A DNA stretch of 64,000 nucleotides. It comes from Pirellulales bacterium (GTDB lineage Bacteria > Planctomycetota > Planctomycetia > Pirellulales > Thermoguttaceae). How positions within the stretch are numbered: the stretch's first letter is position 1; each line of letters opens with the position of its first letter. The DNA is taken from assembly GCA_016935315.1 (NCBI GenBank), contig JAFGRD010000119.1, forward strand, positions 1-64,000. Reading direction: 5' to 3'. A program made the translations under genes and the position numbers. Under the pieces are notes generated by a model. It saw only the letters and a program-made list of their open reading frames with translations, was not told where the DNA came from and ran no database searches. Below are positions 9,301-18,227 of the stretch, in pieces.

Positions 9301-12300
9301 GGCGATCGGCAAAGCGGATGCGGAACTCGAGCAGGTTGTCGAGGTTGGCGAACAGCGCCGGCGGATCGGACGCGGGCACCGGCAGACTGGTGTTGTTGAC
9401 GTCTTCGAGGATCCGCTCGGTGTCCCAGGAGTAGAAGTGCCATGGGGCGTCGTCCGGCCCGCCGCCGGCCGCCCGCCAGTTGCCGTCGTTCTTGAGATCC
9501 TGGTTGCCGCCGAACCGCTCGATAATCGTCCAGTCGATGTAGTTGTCGACGTCGAGCACCTGCTGGATGGCGTCCCAATCGCCGCCGGCCACGGTGGCCT
9601 TCATTTCGTTGTAGGCGGTCAGACTGCCGTCGATGGCCACGCCGCCGTTCAGTGCGTCGAGCCGCTCGTCGTCACCGCCGTTGTAGTCGGCGTAGTGGGT
9701 CGCCTCGGGCCGCTCGTGGAGGTTGTACACGCCCCAGAACAACCCGTTGACATACAGGTTCACGTAGCTGCCCCGGCCGGCGTCGTCCTGGCCCATCTCC
9801 AGCAGCGAGTCGCGGGCCCACTGGTCGCGGATCATCTGGGCCCGTTGTCGCTGGCCGGAGTCGCTGTGGATCCAGGAGTTGTTGTACATCGCGCGGAACT
9901 GGATCGAGTTGAAGCTCTCCACCGGCGAATCGTCGAACAGGGGGAAATCGAGCCGGCCGGCGCCGTAGAGGGCGCGAAACCGCAGGCTCATGGAGTGCTT
10001 GATTGCCTTGTACGCCTCGCGGCTGGCGCCGCCCTGGATCTTCAGCCCCGCGTCGATCTGGAAGCCCTGCGTGCCGTCGGGGAAGATCAGCTCGGCCGAC
10101 GCCTCCTTTTCCAGATAGCTGTTGGTCGTATTCGCGTACAGCCCGCTCGGGCCGAAAAAGTCCTGCATGGGAAGCACGAGCGAGACCGTGGGAATCGACA
10201 CCAACCCTTGCAGGAAGCGGTCGTGGTACTGCCCGCTCGCCGAGACGTTCTGGTCGACGTCGTAATCGGCGCTGGGTTCGGCGCCCCAGGAAGTCGGGTA
10301 GCCGGCCGGCCGCGTCTGCGTGGCCACGGCTTCGGGGAAGAGGTAGGTCTGGGTGTCGACGTTGGTGGAGAGATAGCCGGGCCGGAACGCTGCCGCCCGC
10401 AGCATCGTCGTCGTCTCGACGTGAATCGCCCCACTGTAAACCGTTCCCGTGGTGGCGGTGGGCTTGCTGCCGTCGAGCGTGTAGCGAATTTCCGCGCCCG
10501 GCGTGTCGCTGGTGATCTCCACGTCGATGGCCGCCGAATAGAATCCCCGGTCGTGGCTGAATCGTGTGTCGGCCACCAGCCCCAAGTAGCCGGCAATGTT
10601 CTCCGCTCCCGGGGTGGGCGAGGTCATGTATTGCGGATCGTCCAGATTGCTGGTGGCGACGAGTTCGGGCAGGATCAGGAAATCGCCGTCGGCGGCATCC
10701 ACGTTCAGACCGTGGATGGCCAGGACGTTGGCGCCCGTTCGCAGCAGATCGAACAAGTAGTCGGTGGCGTCGATCTCCTCGAACACCACGGCCTGGGCAT
10801 CGGGATGCGACACCGTAGCCGACGAGTCGTGGGCCAGCGGGTCGGGCGCGTTGCGCCGGGCGATCTCCGTGCCGTTGAGATAGGCCACAAAGCCGTCGTC
10901 GTATTTCATCCGCAGCGTCAGCTCGTCGAACATCGACGTATCGAGCACGTCGAACTCCAGCCGGGTCCATAGCGATGCGCTGGTGTCCTGCATGGACCCG
11001 GCGACGTCGGTTTGAATGAGCGTCTCGAACGCCGGCTGGTCTGCGCTGAAGCCCAGGCCGGTGGTCACGTCGAGCACCGTGCCGAAGGGGACCGTCAAGT
11101 CGGCGTTTTGCGCGCCCAACGACGGCTCGCTGCTGCGCACGAAGTCGCCGGCCACGCCGCGGTCGGCGTCGCCGATCCGCTTCAGCCAGGAGAACGGGCC
11201 GGAGGGGGCAACCTCTTCGAGCCGGACCCCGGCCAGCCCATAGCCTTTGGACCCGTCGGCCACCACCCCCGGGCGGATCTCGCCGGTGTATTGGGTCGAG
11301 ACGATCGCGAATGCCCCGTCCGCGCCCGGGTCGATCTGGGTCCAGGCCGCCACGAATCCCTGGTCGGCTTGATGGTTCTCGCCGGTGAGGATGGCGACCT
11401 CGGTCGAACTGACGACCACCACGCCGTCGCCGGTGCTGTGGGCGGCCGTTGCCGAGTCGGCGCCCACCAGCGTGACCAGCGTCCACCGGTTGTCGTAGCC
11501 GTCGCGGCCGCGGACCGTGGTGCCGGCGAAGCTGTAGGTCGTCCCCGCCTCGGTGCTCAGATCAGAAAACGTGTACGTGTAGTGGGCGGCGCCGCTGAGC
11601 GCAATGCTGGCGTTGGAGCCCGAAATACCCGAGAAATCGACGTAAGTATTGAAGATCTCGTAGGCGTCGGTGCCGGGGGCCGGATTGCCGTGCGTCCCCT
11701 CCCAACTGACGCCGTTTTGCGACGTGGTCAGCGTCACCGTGGTGCCCAGTCCGGTGTCGATGTCTTTCAGCAGTCCGGAAGGCGTGCCGATCGGCGTGTA
11801 GTCGGTGGCGTTGACGTGCGTTCCGTCGCCGCGGATATGGTCGTTGAAGGCCACGAACGACGAGTCGCCCGCGCCGCCGCCGGGGTCGGTGGTGCCCACT
11901 TCGGCACCGTCGCCGTTCCACTGGTCGCCGAGTGTGACGTTCGTGAAACCGCCGTAGTCAAAACTCAGTCCGGCCAACTGCGACTGGCTATAGCCCCAGG
12001 CGACGAAATCCATGACCTGGCCGACGTCGTCAAGGATCATCACCCAGCCGGGCCCCTCGGCCGCCCACGGAATCGCACTGCCCCAGTAGTGATCGGCGAC
12101 GTCGTCCGTCTTGTAGAGCACGGCGCCGGCCGCGATTGGGCCGGACAACGACCATGCGGCCCCGACGACGTCGTTGACGTTGCCCGCCGAGGCGTCGTTC
12201 ACCAGCACCGACCAGCCGGTCGCATCGATGGGCTGGGTCGAGACGTTTTGAATCTCCACGAACCGGGTGTCGCCGGTGGAGACCTCGGCAACCAGCAGCC

Positions 12301-12994
12301 CGGCCGGGTCGACGGTAAACGTGTCGGTCCAGGCCGAGTCGTCGTAGCCCACGGCGGTCCAGGCCAGCGGGTCGTCCCCGGACCCCGGCACGTGGTAGCT
12401 GGCCGTGGCCCCGGCCGCTACCAGCGTCTCCCACGAGGTCTCCATCGGGCTGATCCCGTAGGAAACGTCCTCAAGCTGCTGGGGATACTCCGGCGCGAAC
12501 TCGTGCGCGATCGCCGTGCCGCCGTCCTTGACCAGTGCCAGGTATTCGCCGTCGCCGTCGAGGCGAAAGTTCGTGTGTAGATAGCCTTGCGCATCGACGT
12601 GGTCGTCGACCTCTTGGCCCGAGGCAAAAACGACCCGGTACTGCCCCGGATCGAGCGAGACGTCGGGAAACGGCCATTTGGTCAGATCGCTCTGCTCGTC
12701 GGTGAGATACCAGCCGCCGAGACTGACGGTCTGCTGCGTCGGATTGTGGATCTCGATCCAATCGGAGTAGTTGCCGTCGCCGTCCAGCAGCGTACCGTCG
12801 TTGACCGCCATGAACTCGTTGATCAGCAGCGGTCCGGCCTGCAACACCAGTCGCGGCTCAAGCGGCTCGAGCGCGAGCCGATCCTTCGATCGGGGTCTTG
12901 GCCTGCCGGCCGCCGACTCACATGGCCATGGCGTCCGCGATGCGTCCGGACTGCTCGACGCGCCTGACAATCGCCTGCGGAGTCTACGTATCAC
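6374..12994 (-). CDS. LEPR-XLL secreted giant: lamin-tail, CotH and dockerin-like
   Basis: 2206 aa, GTG start at 12994 preceded by GGAGAAGGAGAGG. A basic N-terminus leads into 'LALEPLEPRLVL' (about 41-52), the planctomycete LEPR-XLL signature of very large exported proteins. Then come a lamin-tail domain (about 53-130, 'INEFMAVNDG', 'SDWIEIHNPTQQTVSLGGW'), a second one near 235, a chitobiase-type beta-sandwich (about 811-875, 'IRYTLDGSKPTATTG'), a CotH-kinase-like region (about 930-1290, 'YVNLYVNGLFWGVYNLHERP', 'DLKNDGNW'), three more lamin-tail domains (about 1411, 1590, 1740) and a dockerin-like pair at about 2055-2130 ('DAKVNASDMLLARNN', 'DARVNATDMLIARNN'). CotH proteins phosphorylate spore-coat or surface proteins; activity here is inferred. 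A paralogue lies at 56631. Confidence 0.88.
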   Translation of the reverse strand: MIRRLRRRLSGASSSPDASRTPWPCESAAGRPRPRSKDRLALEPLEPRLVLQAGPLLINEFMAVNDGTLLDGDGNYSDWIEIHNPTQQTVSLGGWYLTDEQSDLTKWPFPDVSLDPGQYRVVFASGQEVDDHVDAQGYLHTNFRLDGDGEYLALVKDGGTAIAHEFAPEYPQQLEDVSYGISPMETSWETLVAAGATASYHVPGSGDDPLAWTAVGYDDSAWTDTFTVDPAGLLVAEVSTGDTRFVEIQNVSTQPIDATGWSVLVNDASAGNVNDVVGAAWSLSGPIAAGAVLYKTDDVADHYWGSAIPWAAEGPGWVMILDDVGQVMDFVAWGYSQSQLAGLSFDYGGFTNVTLGDQWNGDGAEVGTTDPGGGAGDSSFVAFNDHIRGDGTHVNATDYTPIGTPSGLLKDIDTGLGTTVTLTTSQNGVSWEGTHGNPAPGTDAYEIFNTYVDFSGISGSNASIALSGAAHYTYTFSDLSTEAGTTYSFAGTTVRGRDGYDNRWTLVTLVGADSATAAHSTGDGVVVVSSTEVAILTGENHQADQGFVAAWTQIDPGADGAFAIVSTQYTGEIRPGVVADGSKGYGLAGVRLEEVAPSGPFSWLKRIGDADRGVAGDFVRSSEPSLGAQNADLTVPFGTVLDVTTGLGFSADQPAFETLIQTDVAGSMQDTSASLWTRLEFDVLDTSMFDELTLRMKYDDGFVAYLNGTEIARRNAPDPLAHDSSATVSHPDAQAVVFEEIDATDYLFDLLRTGANVLAIHGLNVDAADGDFLILPELVATSNLDDPQYMTSPTPGAENIAGYLGLVADTRFSHDRGFYSAAIDVEITSDTPGAEIRYTLDGSKPTATTGTVYSGAIHVETTTMLRAAAFRPGYLSTNVDTQTYLFPEAVATQTRPAGYPTSWGAEPSADYDVDQNVSASGQYHDRFLQGLVSIPTVSLVLPMQDFFGPSGLYANTTNSYLEKEASAELIFPDGTQGFQIDAGLKIQGGASREAYKAIKHSMSLRFRALYGAGRLDFPLFDDSPVESFNSIQFRAMYNNSWIHSDSGQRQRAQMIRDQWARDSLLEMGQDDAGRGSYVNLYVNGLFWGVYNLHERPEATHYADYNGGDDERLDALNGGVAIDGSLTAYNEMKATVAGGDWDAIQQVLDVDNYIDWTIIERFGGNQDLKNDGNWRAAGGGPDDAPWHFYSWDTERILEDVNNTSLPVPASDPPALFANLDNLLEFRIRFADRLHMHLFNDGALTPQANIDRWMERADEIDLAIIGESARWGDDRREPPYTRDAEWVTERDRLINSYFPYRTQNIINRYRSDGLYPNTAAPVFYVNGSYRYGGLIASTDQLTMPASGTVYYTIDGSDPRLPGGGVNWAHVQQTTGAPITLSHSAVVRARALSGGEWSALNEAEYFVDTQATAASLVISELNYNPYAPADGDDAYDNDDFEFIELVNTSGQTIDLSGVHFAEGVVFDFFGSAVTALAPQQRAVIARNTAAFQLRYGTGITLAGQYDGQLDNDGDRITLRDWQEAPIVAFRYNDGGNWPGRADGNGASLELIDPAAVPATEPERALFLEDGDQWRSSSEYGGSPGSEGAGPQNDVVINEVLSHTDWPESDTIELHNTTGAAIDIGGWYLSDTNGNYAKFRIPGGTSIPAGGYVVFDEDDFNPTPLTPGPNDFALDGAHGDDVWLLEGDAAGNLVRFVDHLEFGAAVNGESFGRWPNGNGDPYPMTEPTLDPADGQNSGPRVGPVLITEVHYNPGAFDVDADYEFIEICNPTGETVDLTGWRIRKGIDFDFDPGTLLASGETVVVVGFDPGDATRLSAFRDAYGIDASVRILGGYDGRLENVGERVQLQRPDAPPADEPDFIPHLLEDEVRYGNLAPWPVEADGGGQSLNRVASGAWGNDSASWYAAPPTPGTPSIPVSSEVVGRRVFYNASAFDGNSASAGARDDDAIASDKHALLPGETATFANYTSYSRGLNGIMVDIEDLPPAGVLDAGDFQFRVGNSNTPSAWSAGPAPVSITVRPGAGAEGSDRVTIVWEHYAIVKQWLEVTVLATADTGLAEPDVFYFGNAVGEAGNATSDAKVNASDMLLARNNPRNFLNPAPVDFACDFNRDARVNATDMLIARNNQTHFLNALKLITVPAGKAAGSDGALLEKSLLHDTVLAEASSGESVDDRTSTAKPAWMYEFEQLGMRSGQDKKDPPTGDAVDAVFDV

Positions 12995-13020
12995 GGCCCT
13001 CTCCTTCTCCCGGTCGCTTC

Positions 13021-13086
13021 ACCGACTGCCTGGTCACCGGCTGTCTGGTCACCGACTGCTTGGTCACCCACGGTGGCTCAGCCACC
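13021..13086. repeat. 15-bp triplicate plus hairpin in LEPR leader
   Basis: Three 15-base units (ACCGACTGCCTGGTC, ACCGGCTGTCTGGTC, ACCGACTGCTTGGTC) occupy 13021-13065. They are followed at 13072-13086 by a 7-bp hairpin GGTGGCTCAGCCACC. All lie within the first 95 bp upstream of the GTG start of the giant LEPR-XLL gene on the minus strand, so they would be in its 5' leader or promoter. The rest of the 290-bp gap up to 13285 shows no gene; the hairpin could end transcription from the glycosidase operon upstream. Confidence 0.75.
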
Positions 13087-13285
13087 AACAAATGCATGGC
13101 GGCAGACCACACGCCGGTTGACCCCCGGCGCAAAAATGAGGACAGCCCAGAGACATCATGGCAGGGTGCTGTTCCGCCTATCGCTACAATCGCCATTATG
13201 ACGAATACCGCGCCGAAATGCAACTTATTGGGGGGCAGCGGGCGGTTTCCGTGCCGGAGGTTTCCCGCGGCCGTCCGGCAGCCGT

Positions 13286-14740
13286 CTACTGCCCCCGCAG
13301 CAGCAGAACTGCATCGCCGGGAAACGGCGCGGTGAGGCGGCGTGGGTGACCGCCGGCGACCGGACTGCCCCTGCTGGGCGCCCCGTTGGCCGGGCGGATC
13401 CACTCAACCGACAGCTCGCCGGCGGTGGCCGAAAGATCCACGGTGACTTCCCCGCCCTGGGGCAGGTAGACCAGGTACTCGGCCCCGCGCCTGGCCGCGT
13501 TGGCCAGGCAATAGCCGCTGGAGGCCAACGCGTCGCGGGGCTGCAGCGAGGCCAGCTTCAGGCGGTCGGCCAGCCGTCGGGTGTGGCCGAGCGCTTCGCG
13601 GATCGGCTGCCATTGAGGGTCGAACCGTTTGCCGAGCACCACGCCGTCGTAGGGGTCCATGAACAGCGGGTTGAGCCCCCGCAGAAAGCTCTTCCAGACC
13701 CAGGCGGCGTTGCCGCCGATTCCCCAAAGGTGATCCGTGTCGGTGAGGATCACTTTCCGCCCGTCGGCCGCCGGCGGATTGTCGCGATAGCCGCCTTCGT
13801 GATTCGGCGAGATCCAATCGGCCGGGCTGTCGAACAGGGTCTGGTTGCTGCCGCCGCGATACTGGAAAGTCATGCCGACCGGGTGCTGCTTGGCCTTGCC
13901 GCGCTCGTACTGCTGAATGTGGCGGATCATGTGATACTGCCACTCGGTCGACGGTGGATGATTCTCGTTGGAGATTTCGTACAGCACGTTGTCCAGGTCG
14001 TTGAGCGTGTCGAGGACCTTTCGGACATAGGCCTCCTGCACTTTGGTGACGGCGGGCACGGCCAGCGCGTGGATTTCCAGGCCGTTGCCGTCGCCGTCGG
14101 CGTCGCCGTTGATCCCGTTGACGTTGTTCTCCGGGTGCATCGGATGCGCCCGCCAGGCACCCGGGGCGAACTGCATGCCCCAGCCCTCGAAGAGCATGAG
14201 CGACAGGTAGATTCCCTGGCGCCCGGCGGCCATGGTGCGCTGGCGCAGCCGCTGGAAGTAATCGGGATCGAATTGGGTCAGATCGAATTTGGGCCTCCCA
14301 TCGAGCGCTTGGCCGGGGCCCGTTCGTGCCCAGGGATGTGGCGCGACCGTAAACACCGTGTTCTGATCCGTGTTCCGGTTCTCTCGCACGTCCCAGTTGA
14401 ACGTTTCCCAAGTCCAGCCGCGGATGAAGTTGTGGCCCAGCCGCCGCGTCCACTCCAGGCAAGCGGCAAAATCAAACGGCTCCGGCGGGTCGGTCGGCCC
14501 CATGTCGACCAGGTTCGACCACGTGTGCGAGCCGGTCAGATAGACGGCCTTTCCGGTGCCGTCGGTGAAGTAGCGGCGATTGTCGGGATGCACCCGCAAG
14601 GGACCGGCGGCGGGCGCCGGTCGTTCACCTTCCGCCCGGTCGGATTCGGCCGCGCCGACGGCCCGGCACCACGGCCCGGCGACCAAAGAGGCCCCGGCGG
14701 CCAGTCGACCGCAGTCGTAGAGGAAGTCGCGTCGGTTCAT
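13286..14740 (-). CDS. Tat-exported glycosidase-like TIM-barrel protein
   Basis: 484 aa from the ATG at 14740. The N-terminus 'NRRDFLYDCGRLAAGASLVAG' style (twin Arg at 3-4) is a Tat signal. Residues about 50-400 resemble a clan GH-A barrel of the DUF4038-like glycosidase/collagen-binding group: 'RYFTDGTGKAVYLTGSH', 'FIRGWTWETFNW', 'IYLSLMLFEGWGMQF' and the acid/base segment 'LYEISNENHPPS' with Glu259. At the second catalytic position the sequence reads 'ILTDTDHLWG', with Asp where Glu is usual. A loop 'GDADGDGNG' may bind calcium. The C-terminal 80 residues form a beta-sandwich, as in these proteins. The start overlaps the preceding gene's stop by 4 bp. Substrate unknown; hydrolase assignment is inferred. 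Confidence 0.75.
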   Translation of the reverse strand: MNRRDFLYDCGRLAAGASLVAGPWCRAVGAAESDRAEGERPAPAAGPLRVHPDNRRYFTDGTGKAVYLTGSHTWSNLVDMGPTDPPEPFDFAACLEWTRRLGHNFIRGWTWETFNWDVRENRNTDQNTVFTVAPHPWARTGPGQALDGRPKFDLTQFDPDYFQRLRQRTMAAGRQGIYLSLMLFEGWGMQFAPGAWRAHPMHPENNVNGINGDADGDGNGLEIHALAVPAVTKVQEAYVRKVLDTLNDLDNVLYEISNENHPPSTEWQYHMIRHIQQYERGKAKQHPVGMTFQYRGGSNQTLFDSPADWISPNHEGGYRDNPPAADGRKVILTDTDHLWGIGGNAAWVWKSFLRGLNPLFMDPYDGVVLGKRFDPQWQPIREALGHTRRLADRLKLASLQPRDALASSGYCLANAARRGAEYLVYLPQGGEVTVDLSATAGELSVEWIRPANGAPSRGSPVAGGHPRRLTAPFPGDAVLLLRGQ

Positions 14741-15795
14741 GGTTTGGGCTCCTCGTCGGTGGTGAGCGTGCGTTGCAGGCTGTCGACCACGTGTCGTTCC
14801 ACCTTGTCGAGCTGATCGAACAGCCGCCGCTTCCGCATATCGAACGAACGGCATGGCTGGCCGCCGGGCTGGTGGCGCTGATCGCCGTTGTGAAGGCACC
14901 AGCCCGCCGCGCCCCCGCGGCGGGCGCCCTCGACATCGGTCAGGAAGTCGTAGACTTTCGGCTCCCATCCCTGGCTGAACCCACGCCGAAAGGGTTCCTG
15001 ATAGTGCAGCGGAATCGACCGGCCAAGCTGCTGCAGTTGTGCGAGGTATTGCCGAGTCCGACTTTCGGTCTCGTTGGCCGAGCGGCTGTTGCGCGGGCGG
15101 TGGGGGCTGACGAAGTCGACGCCAACCGCAAGCAGGTAGCGCCGCAGGTCGTCCAAGGCGATGTCTCCGGCGTGCGAGGCAGTCACCAGTCGGCGAGGAT
15201 CAAGCTTTCGCACGGCCTCGCGCAGCCGTTTGAGTTCCTCGAACGGCACGAAGCGCTTGTCACCGATATTCCGCTCGTTGCCCAGGTCCAGGTACCAGTT
15301 GCGGTGAGGCTGCAAGGTGGATACGATCGTCTCAGCGGCTCGGCGATGCACCGACAGCGACTGCAGCCGGGGCGCGCCCACCACGCCGTTGCCGCGGCTG
15401 AGCGTGATGTCGACGATCATTCCGCGGCGGTCGCACTCGGCCACCAGCCACCGCAGCCTGGACATGTAAGGCTCTCGGGCGTCGCCCTTTTCGTCCACGG
15501 CGGTCACGTCGTTGCCGAAGGCCCCCCACGTGGCCCAAACGCGAATCCAGTTGATGCCCCGCTGCCGCATGTCGTCCAGATCGCTGCGGATGAACTCCTC
15601 GGACGCCCCGAGAGCCCCGTAGTAGCTGATGCCCAACAGAAACGTCGGCTTGCCGTCGATCGTGAATCGCGTCCCTTCGACCGCCAATTCCGTCGCCACG
15701 GTGGGGCCGGCGGCGCCGAGGATCAGAAACCATGCCAGGAGAATCGATGCCAGGGCAAGCGAGCAGCGAACCGACAGTCTACTTGGGTGGCTCAT
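14737..15795 (-). CDS. Secreted GH5-like clan-A glycoside hydrolase
   Basis: 352 aa with a signal peptide (residues 1-35, hydrophobic core 'ALASILLAWFLILGAAG'). The mature protein starts 'EGTRFTIDGKPTFLLGISYYG', a typical opening for GH5-type barrels, then 'RGINWIRVWATWG' and 'RRGMIVDITLSRGNG'. The acid/base is probably Glu174 in 'YLDLGNERN' and the nucleophile Glu267 in 'PLHYQEPF'. The ATG has GAGG 8 bp upstream. It is the first gene of a minus-strand operon, overlapping the Tat-exported glycosidase by ATGA. A copy of the 100-bp interspersed repeat starts 26 bp upstream of its start. The precise family and substrate cannot be fixed from sequence motifs. Confidence 0.75.
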   Translation of the reverse strand: MSHPSRLSVRCSLALASILLAWFLILGAAGPTVATELAVEGTRFTIDGKPTFLLGISYYGALGASEEFIRSDLDDMRQRGINWIRVWATWGAFGNDVTAVDEKGDAREPYMSRLRWLVAECDRRGMIVDITLSRGNGVVGAPRLQSLSVHRRAAETIVSTLQPHRNWYLDLGNERNIGDKRFVPFEELKRLREAVRKLDPRRLVTASHAGDIALDDLRRYLLAVGVDFVSPHRPRNSRSANETESRTRQYLAQLQQLGRSIPLHYQEPFRRGFSQGWEPKVYDFLTDVEGARRGGAAGWCLHNGDQRHQPGGQPCRSFDMRKRRLFDQLDKVERHVVDSLQRTLTTDEEPKP

Positions 15796-15820
15796 GACGA
15801 AGACCTCGCAACAAGACGAC

Positions 15821-15925
15821 CTATTGATATTTGCATTGTGAACGATCCAGGCCGACCCATGGGAGGCCGGACAAGTCGGGCTCCCGGTGGTCGCCCTCGC
15901 GCATTGAGTGTGCAGGCGTCAACAA
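15821..15925 (+). repeat. 100-bp palindromic interspersed repeat, copy A
   Basis: Copy A runs from TTGATATTTGCATTGTGAA near 15824 to GTGTGCAGGCGTCAAC near 15921. The inner arms GGCCGACCCATGGGAG and CTCCCGGTGGTCGCCC pair around a loop that contains GCCGGACAAGTCGGG. It lies in the 314-bp divergent space between the GH5-like gene start (15795) and the helicase start (16110). The rest of that space (15926-16109) shows no gene. Confidence 0.8.
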
Positions 15926-16109
15926 ACTGTTTCGGCTTACGCCCCCGCGCCGCCCCCCAGGTCCGACGGACGCACACACGGGCACCTCGTGTAACCGATT
16001 GTCGCCGAACGTTTCCTCGTGTCAAGCGTACGCCGCCAGCGCCCTCGACTCCCGGGCCGAGATCGGATACGTTGAACATGCTTCCAGTCAAAAAAGCGGC
16101 GGCCGCCCC

Positions 16110-18212
16110 ATGAGCACCCCTTCGGCAATCGATGATGTCCTGGCGAAGCTGAACCCGCAACAGCGGCAAGCGGCCACGCACGGGGAAGGCCCGCTGCTGA
16201 TCGTGGCCGGCGCCGGAACGGGAAAGACCGCCACGCTGGTGCATCGCGTCGCCTGGCTGATCGCCGGAGGTGTCGATCCGAGCCGCATCCTGCTGCTGAC
16301 ATTCACGCGCCGGGCGGCCGCCGAAATGCTCCGCCGCGTCGACGCCATCCTGCGGCAGCTCGCCCGTGCGGAGCAGGCCACCGCCGAAGAGTCGACGACC
16401 ACACCGGCCGCCAACCTGGGCCGTCTGCAAAGTGCCCGCGTCTGGGGGGGCACCTTCCACGCAATCGCCACGCGCCTGCTGCGACGCCATGGCAAGGCGA
16501 TCGGGCTGCCCGTCGAATTCACCATCCACGACCGGGGCGACTCCGAAGATCTGGTCAACGTCGTGCGAACCGAACTTCACCTGGCCAAGACCGACAAGCG
16601 GTTTCCCAAAAAGGGGACCTGCATGGCCATCTACAGCCGTTGCGTCAACGCGCGGCAGAAACTCGAGCCGGTGCTTGCGAACCACTTTCCCTGGTGCCGG
16701 GAGTGGAGCGACGAGTTGAAGCGGCTGTTCAACGGCTACCTCGACCACAAGGAAGCCGCCGCCATCCTCGACTACGACGACCTGCTGCTTTACTGGCACG
16801 CCCTGCTGACCGATCCCAAAACCGCCGACGTTGTCCGCCGGCAGTTCGACTGCGTGCTCGTCGACGAGTACCAGGACACCAACGTGCTCCAGGCCGAAAT
16901 CCTCTACGCGCTGGTCCCGGACGGCAAGGGCCTGACGGTGGTCGGCGACGACGCCCAATCGATCTATTCGTTCCGGGCGGCCACCGTGCGAAACATCCTC
17001 GACTTCCCCAAGCACTACCGCGGCACCACGGTCGTTGCGCTCGAGCAGAACTACCGCAGCACAGAGCCCATCCTGGCGGCGACCAACCAGGTGATCGGGC
17101 TGGCGCCCGAGCGGTACACGAAAAACCTCTGGTCCGAGCAGACCGACGGCCAACGGCCGTCGCTGGTCCACTGCGAGGACGAAGACGATCAGACCGACTT
17201 TGTCCTCGAGCAGGTCCTTGCGCATCGCGAGTCGGGCATCGACCTGCGGCGCCAGGCGGTGCTGTTTCGAGCGTCGCACCACAGCATGGTCCTGGAAGCG
17301 GAGCTGGCGCGGCGGAACATTCCCTTCCACAAGTACGGTGGGCTGAAATTCGTGGAGACGGCCCACGTGAAAGACCTGATGGCCTTTCTGCGACTGGCCG
17401 AAAACCCGCGCGACGTGGTGGCCGGCGGTCGGCTGCTGCCGTTGCTGCCCGGCATCGGGCCCGGCAAGGCCCGGCAACTGATGCAACAGCTTCTCGAATC
17501 GGGCGGCGACTTCGGCGTCTGGATGCCGTGGAAGCCGCCGGCCGGTTCCGCCACCCTGTGGCCAGCGCTGGTGAAGCTGCTGGAGGGTTTGGCCAGACCG
17601 TCCGAAGATCTTCCGGCCCAGGTACACCGCGTGCGGAAGTTCTACACGCCGCTGCTCGAACAGCGCTACGACCATGCCCCGGCCCGGCTGCGCGACCTGG
17701 AGCAGCTCGAACTGATCGCCTCGCGCTACCGCAGCCGGCGGACGATGCTGACCGAAATCACGCTCGATCCGCCCTCCTCGACCCAGGACCTGGCCGGCCC
17801 GCCGCACCTGGACGACGACTACCTGGTGCTCAGCACCATCCATTCGGCCAAGGGGCTCGAATGGGACGCCGTCTACGTGATCCACGCGGCCGACGGGAAC
17901 ATCCCTTCCGACATGGCCACCCGGAACCCGGAAGAAATCGAGGAAGAGCGCCGGCTGTTCTACGTCGCGCTCACGCGGGCCAAGAGCTGGCTCTACGTTT
18001 GTTGCCCGCTGCGATACTACTATTACCAGCGGCCCGGCGTCAGCGACCGACACGGCTTCGCCCAGCGAACGCGATTTCTTCCGCAGCCGCTGCTGGAATT
18101 CTTCGAGCAGCGCGTGACCTCGGCCGGCGAGGCGTCGCAGAACGACGAGGACGACGCCGAAGCCGACGTCACCAGCCGGGCGGTCCGTCAGCGAACGAAG
18201 GATCTCTGGTAG
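16110..18212 (+). CDS. UvrD/PcrA/Rep-type superfamily I DNA helicase
   Basis: 700 aa from the ATG at 16110; the longer open frame upstream runs through repeat copy A and is not used. All SF1A motifs are visible: Walker A GAGTGKT (34-40), Ia 'LLTFTRRAAAEML', II 'LVDEYQDTN', III 'VVGDDAQSIYSFRAA', IV 'ALEQNYRST', V 'STIHSAKGLEWDAVYV' and VI 'ERRLFYVALTRAK'. A 3'-5' ATP-dependent DNA helicase of repair or replication restart is expected. The protein is complete and of usual size. The Shine-Dalgarno region is weak. Whether it is the cell's UvrD, Rep or an extra paralogue cannot be decided here. It converges with galE 15 bp downstream. Confidence 0.93.
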   Translation: MSTPSAIDDVLAKLNPQQRQAATHGEGPLLIVAGAGTGKTATLVHRVAWLIAGGVDPSRILLLTFTRRAAAEMLRRVDAILRQLARAEQATAEESTTTPAANLGRLQSARVWGGTFHAIATRLLRRHGKAIGLPVEFTIHDRGDSEDLVNVVRTELHLAKTDKRFPKKGTCMAIYSRCVNARQKLEPVLANHFPWCREWSDELKRLFNGYLDHKEAAAILDYDDLLLYWHALLTDPKTADVVRRQFDCVLVDEYQDTNVLQAEILYALVPDGKGLTVVGDDAQSIYSFRAATVRNILDFPKHYRGTTVVALEQNYRSTEPILAATNQVIGLAPERYTKNLWSEQTDGQRPSLVHCEDEDDQTDFVLEQVLAHRESGIDLRRQAVLFRASHHSMVLEAELARRNIPFHKYGGLKFVETAHVKDLMAFLRLAENPRDVVAGGRLLPLLPGIGPGKARQLMQQLLESGGDFGVWMPWKPPAGSATLWPALVKLLEGLARPSEDLPAQVHRVRKFYTPLLEQRYDHAPARLRDLEQLELIASRYRSRRTMLTEITLDPPSSTQDLAGPPHLDDDYLVLSTIHSAKGLEWDAVYVIHAADGNIPSDMATRNPEEIEEERRLFYVALTRAKSWLYVCCPLRYYYYQRPGVSDRHGFAQRTRFLPQPLLEFFEQRVTSAGEASQNDEDDAEADVTSRAVRQRTKDLW

Positions 18213-18227
18213 CAGCCGCTGGCGTCT

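Noticed and set aside
15831-16109. N-terminal extension of the helicase through repeat copy A
   Set aside because: The extension reads through the interspersed repeat; the Met at 16110 is followed directly by the family's first conserved region.
15792-18053. 753-codon minus-strand open frame over the helicase
   Set aside because: The helicase on the plus strand has all SF1 motifs; the antisense frame shows no family and covers repeat copy A.
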